Assembly: GCA_026645575.1 (NCBI GenBank)
Contig: JAPKMW010000018.1
Span: 62,001 to 126,000, forward strand
From: Caldilineaceae bacterium
Lineage (GTDB): Bacteria > Chloroflexota > Anaerolineae > Caldilineales > Caldilineaceae
Direction: 5' to 3'
DNA: 64,000 bases
Below the pieces are notes generated by a model. That model saw only the letters and a program-made list of their open reading frames with translations, did not search any database and was not told the DNA's origin. Of the stretch, positions 44,152-53,248 are shown piece by piece (the stretch's first letter is position 1; each line of letters starts with the position of its first letter). The translations under genes and the position numbers were made by a program.

Positions 44152-44549
44152 AGGCGCGCATTGCGCACGAGTGGGGTGAGGGGGCGGCACGCCACATGCA
44201 CTTCATTGACGGTTTTTCCCTTGTTGCACTGGATGCGGAAGAACTGGTTGGGCTGATCAGTGTTGCCTACCGCAGCCTACCGGCGCCACTCACCGAAACC
44301 TATGAAGGCTACATTGACATCATTGAGGTGCATGGCGATTATCGCCGCCAGGGTATCGCCACCGAATTGTTGGCGATGGTCATTGAACGCTTGCGCGCCC
44401 AGCGGCTCTATCAAATTCGCGCCTGGAGTTCGGAAGACAAGACCATCGCCATCCAGATGTGGAAAATGCTGGGGTTTACCTTATGTCCGGCAACGATCTA
44501 TCCTAACGGCCAGCCGGTGCAAGGCTACTTTGTCGCCAGACTGCTGTAA
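44112..44549 (+). CDS. GNAT-family N-acetyltransferase
   Basis: A 145-residue acetyl-CoA-dependent acetyltransferase fold. Motif A is VHGDYRRQGIATELLAMVIE (R-R-Q-G-I-A, the acetyl-CoA pyrophosphate loop); RAWSSEDKTIAIQMWKMLGF is the motif B region. Acceptor substrate unknown. Start overlaps the end of the UroD-family gene by 40 bp and its stop is next to the following gene, so it is part of the operon. It might modify a product of the methyltransferases or a protein; nothing in the sequence decides. Confidence 0.85.
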   Translation: MSRVIYVDADEPMKARIAHEWGEGAARHMHFIDGFSLVALDAEELVGLISVAYRSLPAPLTETYEGYIDIIEVHGDYRRQGIATELLAMVIERLRAQRLYQIRAWSSEDKTIAIQMWKMLGFTLCPATIYPNGQPVQGYFVARLL

Positions 44550-44561
44550 ATGAGGAAACAG

Positions 44562-45794
44562 ATGATTTCTGCCAATGATCGTACCATTCTGCGCAACCTG
44601 GCCAAACAGGTTGCCACCATTGCTGCATTGCCCATTCAAGCCGAACGCCGAGAACTGTGGAAAAAGCATAACAGCCTACACCCCATGCGACCTATGATCC
44701 TGGTTTTCCCGGAAGGAGCATGGGTCGAATTACTGCCACCAGCGGCGTTACAATGTGAAGGGGAGGCGGCGCGCGAAATTGAACTGGCGCTGCGCAAACG
44801 CATCTACTATCACGACCATTTCCAGGATGACACGGTCATTGAAAACGAGTGGGTGGTCAGCAAAGTGATCCACAATTCGGGGTGGGGCTTGGAGCGCAAA
44901 CGCATCTACAGCGCCTATGATCGCGGCGCCTGGCGCTTCGACCCGGTCATCAAGGAACCCGCCGATCTGGACAAGTTAACCTACCCGACGATCTGCTACG
45001 ACGAAGCCGCCACCCAGCAAGCGCTGACTGAGATGCAGGAACTCTTTGGCGACATTCTGACCGTCAAGCTGAAGGGCGTGGCCCACCTATCTTACCACCT
45101 CATGGAGCAATACACGGCGCTGCGTGGACTGCAAGAAGTCATGATCGACATGCTCGAAGCGCCGACGATGTTGCATAAGGCGATGGCGCTGCTGACGGCA
45201 GGCCACCAACGCATCTTGCAGCAATACATTGAGCAGAACCTGCTATCGCTCAACAACGACAGCACCTATCACAGTTCCGGCGGCAATGGTTATACCGACG
45301 AACTGCCCCAAGCCGACTGCGACCCCGCCCATGTGCGCCCCTGTGACATGTGGGCTAGCGCCGAGGCCCAGGAAATGGCCCAGGTCTCGCCCAAGATGCA
45401 CGCCGAGTTTATCACCCAGTACGAGAAGCAACTGCTGGCCCCCTTTGGCCTGACTGGCTATGGCTGTTGCGAGGATCTGAGCCGCAAGCTCGATGATGTG
45501 CTTACCATTCCCCATATCCGGCGCATTTCGATCTCCCCCTTTGCCAACGTGGACATCTGCGCCGAACGGTTGAAGGGGGGCTACATCTTCTCCTGGAAGC
45601 CGCAGCCCATGCACTTGGTGGGGCAATTCAACGAAGCGCGCATTCGTGCCTATATCCGCCACACCCTGGACGTGGCCCAAGCGAATGGCTGCGTGTTGGA
45701 GATGATCCTGAAAGATACGCATACCTGTGAGCAACAACCAGCCCGCTTTGACCGCTGGTTGCAGATTGCACGGGAAGAAGTGAATCAGTATTAA
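44562..45794 (+). CDS. UroD-related protein 3 (divergent member)
   Basis: A 410-residue protein, the most divergent of the array. Family-like blocks are HPMRPMILVFPEGAWVELLP near the N-terminus, LTVKLKGVAHLSYHLME, LLSLNNDSTYHSSGGNGYTD and FGLTGYGCCEDLSRKLDDVL, ISISPFANVDICAERLKGGY, and a C-terminal MILKDTHTCEQQPARFDRWL. It lacks the H-[STC]-D-G motif of its neighbours; several cysteines and histidines (GCCED, DICAE, DTHTC) could bind metal instead. GAGG at 44552-44555 supports ATG 44562; ATG 44550 directly after the previous stop is an alternative. Confidence 0.78.
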   Translation: MISANDRTILRNLAKQVATIAALPIQAERRELWKKHNSLHPMRPMILVFPEGAWVELLPPAALQCEGEAAREIELALRKRIYYHDHFQDDTVIENEWVVSKVIHNSGWGLERKRIYSAYDRGAWRFDPVIKEPADLDKLTYPTICYDEAATQQALTEMQELFGDILTVKLKGVAHLSYHLMEQYTALRGLQEVMIDMLEAPTMLHKAMALLTAGHQRILQQYIEQNLLSLNNDSTYHSSGGNGYTDELPQADCDPAHVRPCDMWASAEAQEMAQVSPKMHAEFITQYEKQLLAPFGLTGYGCCEDLSRKLDDVLTIPHIRRISISPFANVDICAERLKGGYIFSWKPQPMHLVGQFNEARIRAYIRHTLDVAQANGCVLEMILKDTHTCEQQPARFDRWLQIAREEVNQY

Positions 45795-45907
45795 CGCCAG
45801 TTCGGTGTTGTGTGCATAGCTGCCCAATCCCGAACTCAGGTGATTAATGACGAATGGGCAATACATAATGGTTAATGAAAGCTTTTGCCACAAAAGATAG
45901 CGTAGGT

Positions 45908-46981
45908 ATGGACATGGACAAGAAAACCCGTCTGGCTACAGTCTTTGATCTGCAATTGCCGGATCGCCCGCCGATCTTGGGGGGGTGGCTGGCCGCGCCG
46001 GAGAGCATCTGGGCGCTGACCGGCTGCACCGAAGATGAATATTGGTCTGATCCTTTCTACTGGGGTTTACAGGCCGAACATGTCTTGGGTTCCGATGGCG
46101 TCATCACCATCTTTGTGCCGATTGCACGGGGCGCCTATCGCTGTGTCGATGGACAGGTGCTGGAAGCACGCGCCGCCTATACGGTGGAAGCCGTCTTAGC
46201 CGAGATTGCCGCGCTGCCGGAGCCTGATGCGGTGAAAGCGGCTTTTGATGAAGAGGCGGAATATGCGGCCTTTGTGGCCGAATTTCAGGCCCAACAAGCG
46301 CAATGCGGCGATCTGCTCTGGTGCCCAGCAGATTGGAAATTGATCCCCAAGGCGTTGTGGTATCACGAGTATGGCTACGAAACTGCTTTGACGACGTTGG
46401 CGCTCTACCCGGAGCAGTATCGGAAGTTGATCCAGGTCAGTGCCGAGCGCGGGCGTCAACGGGCTATCTTGCGCGCCCGCGCCATCACCGAGGGCATTCA
46501 CCCGCGCGCCATTTTGACCGGTGAGGATCTCTGTTATCGCGGCGGTTCGCTGGTCTCACCGGCCTATTTGCGTCGTGAATATTTCCCGCTGGTGGAATAT
46601 GCGCTTGAACCGTTGCTGGCCGTTGGCGCCAAGATCGTCTGGCACTGTGATGGCGACTACCGTCCTCTGCTCAACGATGTCTTGGCCTGCGGCATTGGCG
46701 GGTTGCAAGGCTTTCAACAAGAGTGCGGCATGGATCTGGCCTGGATCGTCGATCGGCGCACACGCTGGGGCGATCCGTTGATTATCTTCGGGCCAATCTC
46801 CGTGACAACAACGCTGCCTTATGGCACACCCGCGGATGTACGGGCGGCTGTCCAACACGCCATGGATCTCTGTCGCGATAAGGCGCCGTTGGTCATCTTC
46901 ACCAGCAATACAATTACGCCGGATGTTCCGCTGGAAAATATTCGGACATTGTGGGAAACGGTGTTGGAGAGCGCCTGGTGA
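45908..46981 (+). CDS. UroD-family methyltransferase-like protein 4
   Basis: A 357-residue member: KKTRLATVFDLQLPDRPPIL (N-terminal signature), LWCPADWKLIPKALWYHEYG, ILTGEDLCYRGGSLVSPAYL, AKIVWHCDGDYRPLLNDVLA and DPLIIFGPISVTTTLPYGTP. Its motif is H-C-D-G, the only one in the array retaining a cysteine next to the His, closest to the zinc-binding H-x-C of methylcobamide methyltransferases. Start uncertain: ATG at 45908 or 45914 look best, 45875 is also open. The preceding 113 bp hold no gene. Confidence 0.78.
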   Translation: MDMDKKTRLATVFDLQLPDRPPILGGWLAAPESIWALTGCTEDEYWSDPFYWGLQAEHVLGSDGVITIFVPIARGAYRCVDGQVLEARAAYTVEAVLAEIAALPEPDAVKAAFDEEAEYAAFVAEFQAQQAQCGDLLWCPADWKLIPKALWYHEYGYETALTTLALYPEQYRKLIQVSAERGRQRAILRARAITEGIHPRAILTGEDLCYRGGSLVSPAYLRREYFPLVEYALEPLLAVGAKIVWHCDGDYRPLLNDVLACGIGGLQGFQQECGMDLAWIVDRRTRWGDPLIIFGPISVTTTLPYGTPADVRAAVQHAMDLCRDKAPLVIFTSNTITPDVPLENIRTLWETVLESAW

Positions 46982-47033
46982 GGATGTAGGGGAAGTAGAA
47001 GGGAACGCATTGAACAAAGGAGGGGGTGATTTC

Positions 47034-48233
47034 ATGAACCATCACGAACGCATGCTTGCCACCATCCGCGGCGAACCGACCGACCAGATTCCCTGGGTGC
47101 CGCGCATGGATCTTTGGTACATTGCCCAGCGCGCCCGTGGCGCCGTGCCAGCGGAATTTGCCGACATGAACATGGTGCAGGTGGCCGAGCGGTTGGATGT
47201 CGCCGTCCATGCCATTGGCGCCGATTTTACCATCCCCGGCGGGCGTGATAACAGCTTGCGCGCCCTGGGCATCGATAACCATCAGGATTATCCCTACCGC
47301 GTTGAATTGCGCGGCCTGCCTATGCAGTCGAGCGATGACGGCGAGAATTTACAGACGCATATCACAACGCCGGCGGGTGAGGTCTTCCTCCATCTCTATC
47401 GCTCCCAGTCGATGGCGCGCGATGGCATTTCGTTGCCCTTTGTCAAGTCCTATGCCATTCAGTCGGTTGCTGATCTAGAGAAGGTGGCGCAAATTTTTGA
47501 ACATCTGGTGGTCATTCCCACGCCGGAATCCTATCAGGCTTTTCACCAACGGGTCGGCGACCGCGGCATTGCGGTGGCGCGCGGACCGGTCGCCGCCTCG
47601 CCCATGCACCTGATCTTGCACGAATTGGTGGCGATGGATCAGTTCTTCTATCTCTACCATGACGAGCCGGAGGCCATGCACCACTTGACCGCCCGCATGG
47701 AACCCTACTTTGACGCCTGTCTCGACGCCCTGGTCGCCTGTGACGCCGAGGTGGTCTTCTGGGGCGCCAACTATGACCAGGATTTGACCTGGCCGCCTTT
47801 CTTCCAAAAGGAGATCGCGCCCTGGCTCAAAAAGGCCAGCGACCGCCTGCACGCCGTCGGCAAATTGGTGTTGACCCACACCGACGGCGAAAACAAAAAG
47901 CTGCTCCCTATTTATCCAGCCTGTGGCTTTGATGTCGCCGAATCCTTCTGCCCGACCCCCATGACCAAAACTACATTGGCGGAGATGTTGCAGGGCTTAC
48001 GGCCCAACATCACCGTCTTCGGCGGCATCCCGTCGGTGGCCCTGCTTGAGAGCGCCATGACCGATCAAGCTTTTGAAACTTATCTAGACAATCTCTTTGC
48101 ATCGATTGGCGCCGGCGATCATCTCATCCTCGGCGTCGCCGACAACGTCCCCCCCGATGCCAATCTGGATCGGCTGGCAGTAATCAAACAACGCATCGCC
48201 GACTTTGGCCCTGTCCACCCACCGGCGCCATAA
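47034..48233 (+). CDS. UroD-family methyltransferase-like protein 5
   Basis: A 399-residue member: NHHERMLATIRGEPTDQIPW (N-terminal signature), RGPVAASPMHLILHELVAMD, EVVFWGANYDQDLTWPPFFQ, KLVLTHTDGENKKLLPIYPA, FDVAESFCPTPMTKTTLAEM and ITVFGGIPSVALLESAMTDQ. The H-T-D-G motif is intact. AAGGAGGGGG lies just before ATG 47034, a very strong ribosome-binding site; the open frame upstream overlaps the previous gene and is not coding. Confidence 0.82.
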   Translation: MNHHERMLATIRGEPTDQIPWVPRMDLWYIAQRARGAVPAEFADMNMVQVAERLDVAVHAIGADFTIPGGRDNSLRALGIDNHQDYPYRVELRGLPMQSSDDGENLQTHITTPAGEVFLHLYRSQSMARDGISLPFVKSYAIQSVADLEKVAQIFEHLVVIPTPESYQAFHQRVGDRGIAVARGPVAASPMHLILHELVAMDQFFYLYHDEPEAMHHLTARMEPYFDACLDALVACDAEVVFWGANYDQDLTWPPFFQKEIAPWLKKASDRLHAVGKLVLTHTDGENKKLLPIYPACGFDVAESFCPTPMTKTTLAEMLQGLRPNITVFGGIPSVALLESAMTDQAFETYLDNLFASIGAGDHLILGVADNVPPDANLDRLAVIKQRIADFGPVHPPAP

Positions 48234-48272
48234 ACGCTCGGCACGCTGATTTCGGCGATTTCAGCCGAGCCG

Positions 48273-48306
48273 TCACCCTGTCACCTTGTCACCCCCTCAC
48301 CTTGTC
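48273..48306. repeat. Octamer tandem repeats before the DUF1638 gene
   Basis: TCACCCTG, TCACCTTG, TCACCCCC, TCACCTTG follow each other directly, then TCAAAG. This is the same 8-bp unit (complement of GGTGACAA) as at 24645-24760 and 4158-4183. It ends 20 bp before ATG 48326. The flanking word TCAGCCGA is shared with the 24.6-kb array. Confidence 0.8.
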
Positions 48307-48325
48307 AAAGAAACGGAGGAACCGC

Positions 48326-49084
48326 ATGCGCCTAAAATGTCTGAGTTGTGAAGCCTTAACCCGCATGGTCTATCTCTGCGCTGCCGGCTCGCCCCATCTG
48401 GTTGATGTCGAACTGGTGCGGATTGGTCTGCACAATGAGCCAATTAATTTGCGCGTGCTGCTCCAGCAGAAGATCGACGCCTTGAGCCGCAAAGACTATG
48501 ACGCCGTTACCCTGGCCTATGGCCTCTGTGGTCAGGCCACGCTAGGCTTGGTCGCCAGAGAGATTCCGCTTGTGATCCCACGCGCCCATGATTGCATTAC
48601 CCTCTTTTTGGGCAGCCGAGCGCGCTATCAGGAACAATTTGAGGGCAACCCGGGCACCTATTGGTATTCCCTCGACTATATCGAACGCAAGGAGGCATCC
48701 GGCACCTTTGTCGCGTTGGGCGCCAGCGTGGACAGCACCAACATTCAATCCAAATATGAAGAGTATGTTGCCAAGTATGGCGAGGACAACGCCGCCTACT
48801 TGATGGAGGTCATGGGCGCCTGGCAGGGGCATTATAACCGCGCCGCCTATATCGACTTGGGCATTGGCGATGGTACGCAGTTGGAAGCCCAGACCCAGCA
48901 AGAAGCCGCCAATCGCGGTTGGAACTTTGAGCGCCTGACCGGCGACATGACCCTGATCCGCCGGCTGCTCAACGGTGAATGGGATCAGGATTTCCTGGTT
49001 GTTCAGCCCGGTGCGCGGATCGCCATGTCCTATGATGAGGATGTTGTTACGTGCCAGGTGCATCAAAAGGAGCGGCAACGATGA
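48326..49084 (+). CDS. DUF1638-family protein
   Basis: A 252-residue protein with the DUF1638 pattern: RLKCLSCEALTRMVYLCAAG, VDVELVRIGLHNEPINLRVL, LQQKIDA, YDAVTLAYGLCGQATLGLVA, PLVIPRAHDCITLFLGSRAR, PGTYWYSLDYIER. The conserved Cys and His residues (LSCE, GLCG, RAHDCIT) suggest a metal or corrinoid-related site. DUF1638 genes are known to sit beside corrinoid methyltransferase genes, so this supports a methyl-transfer role for the locus. GGAGG lies 5 bases before ATG 48326. It overlaps the next gene by ATGA. Confidence 0.87.
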   Translation: MRLKCLSCEALTRMVYLCAAGSPHLVDVELVRIGLHNEPINLRVLLQQKIDALSRKDYDAVTLAYGLCGQATLGLVAREIPLVIPRAHDCITLFLGSRARYQEQFEGNPGTYWYSLDYIERKEASGTFVALGASVDSTNIQSKYEEYVAKYGEDNAAYLMEVMGAWQGHYNRAAYIDLGIGDGTQLEAQTQQEAANRGWNFERLTGDMTLIRRLLNGEWDQDFLVVQPGARIAMSYDEDVVTCQVHQKERQR

Positions 49085-50127
49085 CAGAAATGACCGCACG
49101 CGAGCGTGTACAATGTGTCCTCCATGGGGAGATTCCCGACCGTGTACCCTATGTCGAGATGGGTATCGACTTTCCCTTTGTCTGCAAGCTGCTGGATCTG
49201 GCTATTCCCACCGACCGCTTCTTTGAATCGGGCGAGTATGCCAGCGCGCCCATCGACATTCAAATGCGGGTGAACGAGATCCTCCATCGGGATAACCTGG
49301 TCTACAGTATGTTGCCCCCCATTCCGGCGGTGAAGGTCCCTGGCCGTGACGGCATTCTCTTCTTTGAGGATGGCAGAATCAAGGATTGGGGGGATCTGGA
49401 TCAATTGCAATTCCCGGATCCGACCAGCGCAGCAGTTCTTGCCCCCATGCGCCAGTTTATCGCACAGCGCGGCGACTATGCCACGATCTGCTCCTGTCGC
49501 GTCGGCATCTCGGCCACCTATCTGGCCATGGGCATGGAACATTTCTACTATACAATGGTCGATGACCCTGCGCTGATCGAAGAGATGATGCGGCGTTACA
49601 CCGATTATGCGGCGGACGTGGCCGAACAAGCCGCCAAGTTGGGCTTCGATATCTTTTGGACAGCCGATGACATTGCGGCGCGCACGGCCACCCTTTTCTC
49701 CCCTAAGATGTTTCGTGAACTAATGGTCCCCCACATCCGCAAAATCGCTGAGCGCATCCACGATGTCGGCATCCAGTGGATCTATCATTCAGACGGCAAC
49801 CTGGCCGCCGTGCTCGAAGATCTCCTTGCCCTTGGGATCCGTGGGCTGAATCCGATTGAACCCACATGCATGGACATTCGGCAACTAAAAAAGCAGTATG
49901 GCGATCGGGTGGTACTCTCCGGCAATGTCGATGTCCACCTGTTGGCTCATGGCACACCGGAGGAGGTACGCGCGACCACACTGGGGCTATTGCGCGATGT
50001 CGCGCCGGGGGGTGGCTATATGCTCGCCTCGGGCAACTCCATCGCGAGTTTCTGTAAAGTGGAGTGTGTCAAAGCCATGTGCGACACCAACTATGAATAT
50101 GGGCGTTATCCTATTTCAGTTCTTTGA
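49081..50127 (+). CDS. UroD-family methyltransferase-like protein 6
   Basis: A 348-residue member: TARERVQCVLHGEIPDRVPY (N-terminal signature), ATICSCRVGISATYLAMGME, FDIFWTADDIAARTATLFSP, IQWIYHSDGNLAAVLEDLLA, GIRGLNPIEPTCMDIRQLKK, VVLSGNVDVHLLAHGTPEEV and GGGYMLASGNSIASFCKVEC. H-S-D-G motif present. The start is in an ATGA overlap with DUF1638, with AAAAGGAG upstream, so the pair is translationally coupled. Confidence 0.85.
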   Translation: MTEMTARERVQCVLHGEIPDRVPYVEMGIDFPFVCKLLDLAIPTDRFFESGEYASAPIDIQMRVNEILHRDNLVYSMLPPIPAVKVPGRDGILFFEDGRIKDWGDLDQLQFPDPTSAAVLAPMRQFIAQRGDYATICSCRVGISATYLAMGMEHFYYTMVDDPALIEEMMRRYTDYAADVAEQAAKLGFDIFWTADDIAARTATLFSPKMFRELMVPHIRKIAERIHDVGIQWIYHSDGNLAAVLEDLLALGIRGLNPIEPTCMDIRQLKKQYGDRVVLSGNVDVHLLAHGTPEEVRATTLGLLRDVAPGGGYMLASGNSIASFCKVECVKAMCDTNYEYGRYPISVL

Positions 50128-50170
50128 CCTATTAACCGGTGTATCCTGAGTATGAATAGGAGCTTTTCGT

Positions 50171-50605
50171 ATGCAAAATTTTCCACACCACTATGTTGTC
50201 ACGGCCGATGGCGGCGCCACTGGTCGCGTGATTGTTGCTTCCCCCAATATTCCCGACCTGACCACCGATGCCCCCGCCGAGTTTGACGGCCCCGGCGATG
50301 TTTGGTCACCGGAGACGATGTTGGTGGGCGCCGTCGCCAACTGTTTTATCTTGACCTTCCGCGCTGTCGCTCGCGCTTCCAGGTTTGAGTGGACGAGTAT
50401 CTCTTGCCAGGTGCAGGGCGTGCTGGATCGCGTCGAACGCGTCACCCAATTCACGGCAATGGAACTCCAGGTGAAACTACGCATACCGACCGGCGCTGAT
50501 GTTGAAAAAGCGCACCGATTGCTGGAAAAATCAGAACAGAACTGCTTAATCACCAGCTCGCTCAAGGCCACGGTCGAATTACGGGCCGAAGTTGAAGTGG
50601 GTTAA
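50171..50605 (+). CDS. OsmC-family protein
   Basis: A 144-residue OsmC/Ohr-fold protein: FDGPGDVWSPETMLVGAVANCFILTFRAVAR carries the conserved C-terminal-half cysteine (VANC), and LEKSEQNCLITSSLKATVEL the second (QNC), the usual peroxidatic pair of Cys-based organic hydroperoxide reductases. AGGAGC lies 8 bases before ATG 50171. It sits inside the methyltransferase array, 43 bp after one and 28 bp before another UroD-family gene. It could protect oxygen-sensitive corrinoid chemistry; that is inference. Confidence 0.88.
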   Translation: MQNFPHHYVVTADGGATGRVIVASPNIPDLTTDAPAEFDGPGDVWSPETMLVGAVANCFILTFRAVARASRFEWTSISCQVQGVLDRVERVTQFTAMELQVKLRIPTGADVEKAHRLLEKSEQNCLITSSLKATVELRAEVEVG

Positions 50606-50633
50606 GTTGTAGTGTTCGCACCAGGAGGAGCGT

Positions 50634-51773
50634 ATGAAACCAAAGGAACGGGTTCTCGCCGCGCTGCATCACCAAGAACCGGATCGGGTGCCGACGGGTG
50701 AAAACGATGTCGATTATGTGTTGGTCGAGCAATTGTTGGGGCGACCTACCCTTTACAACGCCCGTTGGCGCGAACGCACGGCGCTCTGGGATGGCCGGCG
50801 TGATGAGATTGTGGCCGATTATCAACGTACACAGGTGGAATTGGTTCACGCGTTGGAATGGGACTATGTACGCGTCCCCATTATGCCGCGCGCGCAGGAA
50901 TACCACTGGCCAACCATGACCGGCCCCTACTCCTGGCTCGACGCCGCGGGGCGTGAATATCATTACAGCCCGGAGGTCGGCAACATCGCCACGCGCGTCG
51001 ATGCCACCGACATGACCATCGACGACCTACCCGATCCGGCGGAACCCTTTATGGTCGATCCTTCAGAGTTGGACGCCATTCGTTACATGGTCAAAGAACT
51101 GGGCGACACCCATTTTATCATCGGGCGTTCGGCCATTGACGGCAGCTTCCCTTTTCAGGAGACCGTTGGCATCCAAGAGTTTCTCATGCGCATGATCACC
51201 GACCCTGACTTTGTGCGGCGGGCCATTGATGTTTATGTCGCCCGTTCCATTGCCTACTTGGAAGCCATGTTGGACGCCGGTTGTGACGCCGTGATGACCA
51301 CCGATGACTATTCGGGCAATATGGGGCCGTTTATGGGCGCCAAGCGTTTTCGCGAGTTTATCTTACCGGCGATTACCCGCCAGGCAGCAGCCGTTCATGC
51401 AAGGGGCGGCTATTTTATTAAGCACACCGATGGTAATGTCTGGAGCATCCTGGATAGTTTGGTCGAAGCCGGCATTGATGGCTGGCATGGAATCCAACCG
51501 CGCATTGGTATGGATTTGCGGTTGCTCAAAGAACGCTATGGCGACAGCCTCTGCTTTTTCGGCGGCATCAACTGTGAAACCTTGATCGAAGGACCGCCGG
51601 AGAAAGCCCAGGAAGAGGTGCGCTACGCCATTCAACACGCGGCGGTCGGCGGCGGGTTGGTGATTGCTACCGGCAATGTGTTGCAACCAGGCACCAGCCT
51701 GACCAATTATTTGGTCGCACGGCAGGCGACGCACGATTATGGTCAGTATCCTATTGCTGTTGATCGGAGGTGA
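50634..51773 (+). CDS. UroD-family methyltransferase-like protein 7
   Basis: A 379-residue member: KPKERVLAALHHQEPDRVPT (N-terminal signature), GCDAVMTTDDYSGNMGPFMG, GGYFIKHTDGNVWSILDSLV, GIDGWHGIQPRIGMDLRLLK, LCFFGGINCETLIEGPPEKA and GGGLVIATGNVLQPGTSLTN. H-T-D-G motif present. CAGGAGGAG precedes the ATG. Its stop lies 4 bp before the next gene start. Confidence 0.84.
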   Translation: MKPKERVLAALHHQEPDRVPTGENDVDYVLVEQLLGRPTLYNARWRERTALWDGRRDEIVADYQRTQVELVHALEWDYVRVPIMPRAQEYHWPTMTGPYSWLDAAGREYHYSPEVGNIATRVDATDMTIDDLPDPAEPFMVDPSELDAIRYMVKELGDTHFIIGRSAIDGSFPFQETVGIQEFLMRMITDPDFVRRAIDVYVARSIAYLEAMLDAGCDAVMTTDDYSGNMGPFMGAKRFREFILPAITRQAAAVHARGGYFIKHTDGNVWSILDSLVEAGIDGWHGIQPRIGMDLRLLKERYGDSLCFFGGINCETLIEGPPEKAQEEVRYAIQHAAVGGGLVIATGNVLQPGTSLTNYLVARQATHDYGQYPIAVDRR

Positions 51774-51777
51774 CAAG

Positions 51778-52845
51778 ATGATCAGTTACGCCGGACGCAA
51801 TCGCACGACCCTGAACTTTCTCAAGACACTCTATTTTGATACCCCGGAATGGACGCCGGTGGTGGTTTCACTCATGCCGGCCACCTGGATGAAATATCGC
51901 GAAGATTTGGAAGAGTTGGTGTTAGCCCATCCGCGCATTTTTCCCGGCTATCAGAAGGGTGACCGTGATTTTGATTTCATCCCCAACCCCCTCTACGAAC
52001 TGGGGCGGCATACCGATTGTTGGGGCGTGGTTTGGGAGAACATTGAACGCGGCCTGGATAGCTTCCCGATTCACCATCCGTTGGCCGATTGGGCGGCTTT
52101 TGACGACTATGTGCCGCCCGATCCCTGGTGGGATGCCCCGTTCGGCCCACGCGATTGGAACCAGGTTGCGCGCACCTATGCTGCCGCCAAGGCGCGGGGC
52201 GACCTGGCCGAAGGTGGCCTATTGCCCCACGGCTTCTTTTACATGTTGCTCTTCTACCTCCGTGGCTTTGAGAATCTGATGGTCGATATGGCCGAAGGTG
52301 ACCCGCGACTCTGGCCGCTGATCCGCATGGTGGAGAGCTACAACCGCACCGTCATCAACAAAAGTTTGGAGCTAGGCGCCGACCTTGTGCGCTTTGGCGA
52401 TGATCTGGGTCTCCACGCCGGCTTGCCCATAAGTCCAGCCATGTGGCGCCGCTATATCAAGCCGTCGTATGAGTATATGTTTCGTTCCTGCCGGGAGGCG
52501 GATGTCCCGATCTATTTGCATACGGATGGTCATATCCTGGAGATCATCCCGGATCTGATTGAGGTCGGTGTGCGGATGCTCAACCCGCAGATTCGCGCCA
52601 ATGGGCTGCCCGGCTTGGTCGAACTGGCCAAAGGCAAGGTCGCCATCCACATCGACCTGGATCGTCAGCTTTTCCCCTTTGCCACGCCGGTGCAGATTGA
52701 AGAGCATATTGGGGAGGTCTTTGAGGCGCTTTACCTGCCCCAAGGCGGACTGATGATCCATGCTGAGTGTGAACCGGATGTATCATTGGAAAATATTGAT
52801 ATGATTTGCACAACTTTAGAAAAAATTTGCCAATTACCATTGTAA
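51778..52845 (+). CDS. UroD-family methyltransferase-like protein 8
   Basis: A 355-residue member and the last gene of the array: NFLKTLYFDTPEWTPVVVSL replaces the usual KER signature; GADLVRFGDDLGLHAGLPIS, VPIYLHTDGHILEIIPDLIE, GVRMLNPQIRANGLPGLVEL, IHIDLDRQLFPFATPVQIEE and GGLMIHAECEPDVSLENIDM follow. H-T-D-G motif present; H-A-E-C near the C-terminus could offer a second metal-binding pair, matching the L-A-P-C strand of protein 1. GGAGGTG lies 5 bases before ATG 51778. Confidence 0.82.
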   Translation: MISYAGRNRTTLNFLKTLYFDTPEWTPVVVSLMPATWMKYREDLEELVLAHPRIFPGYQKGDRDFDFIPNPLYELGRHTDCWGVVWENIERGLDSFPIHHPLADWAAFDDYVPPDPWWDAPFGPRDWNQVARTYAAAKARGDLAEGGLLPHGFFYMLLFYLRGFENLMVDMAEGDPRLWPLIRMVESYNRTVINKSLELGADLVRFGDDLGLHAGLPISPAMWRRYIKPSYEYMFRSCREADVPIYLHTDGHILEIIPDLIEVGVRMLNPQIRANGLPGLVELAKGKVAIHIDLDRQLFPFATPVQIEEHIGEVFEALYLPQGGLMIHAECEPDVSLENIDMICTTLEKICQLPL

Positions 52846-53248
52846 GTTTTTTCGCCGATCTCATCTTTTATCGTAAGTTTGCATAAAACTAGTCAACTGG
52901 ATAGACAGAAAGCTACCTAAAAGCCTAGGCTTATCAATCAATTACTGTAGTATGATAGTAATGCTGTTTTCTATTAATGCTTGGTTAACAATGGCATTGC
53001 TGGCATGCTACGTTCTACGCCATATATGTACTTGTTCCACAATTGTATATACTGCACGGCTGTCCATCAGGTGACCCATTTACATCTAAAACAGTGTTAC
53101 TTGATGGCGTCGTTGAGTATAGTATCCAAAAAAACGCGAGGGATAGACAGGCGCCCAGCAGCCTATTGTTAATTGGCATTGGATCTCTTTGTTGCATCAC
53201 AAGGTTTCTATATCCCCCAAATGTGGGATGTATCAAAGGACAAATCCG
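52846..53248. other. AT-rich intergenic region
   Basis: About 400 bp of AT-rich sequence without a supportable gene. It probably holds the terminator of the methyltransferase array and the promoter of the SARP gene at 53249. I see no strong hairpin with a T-run at the array end. Confidence 0.4.
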
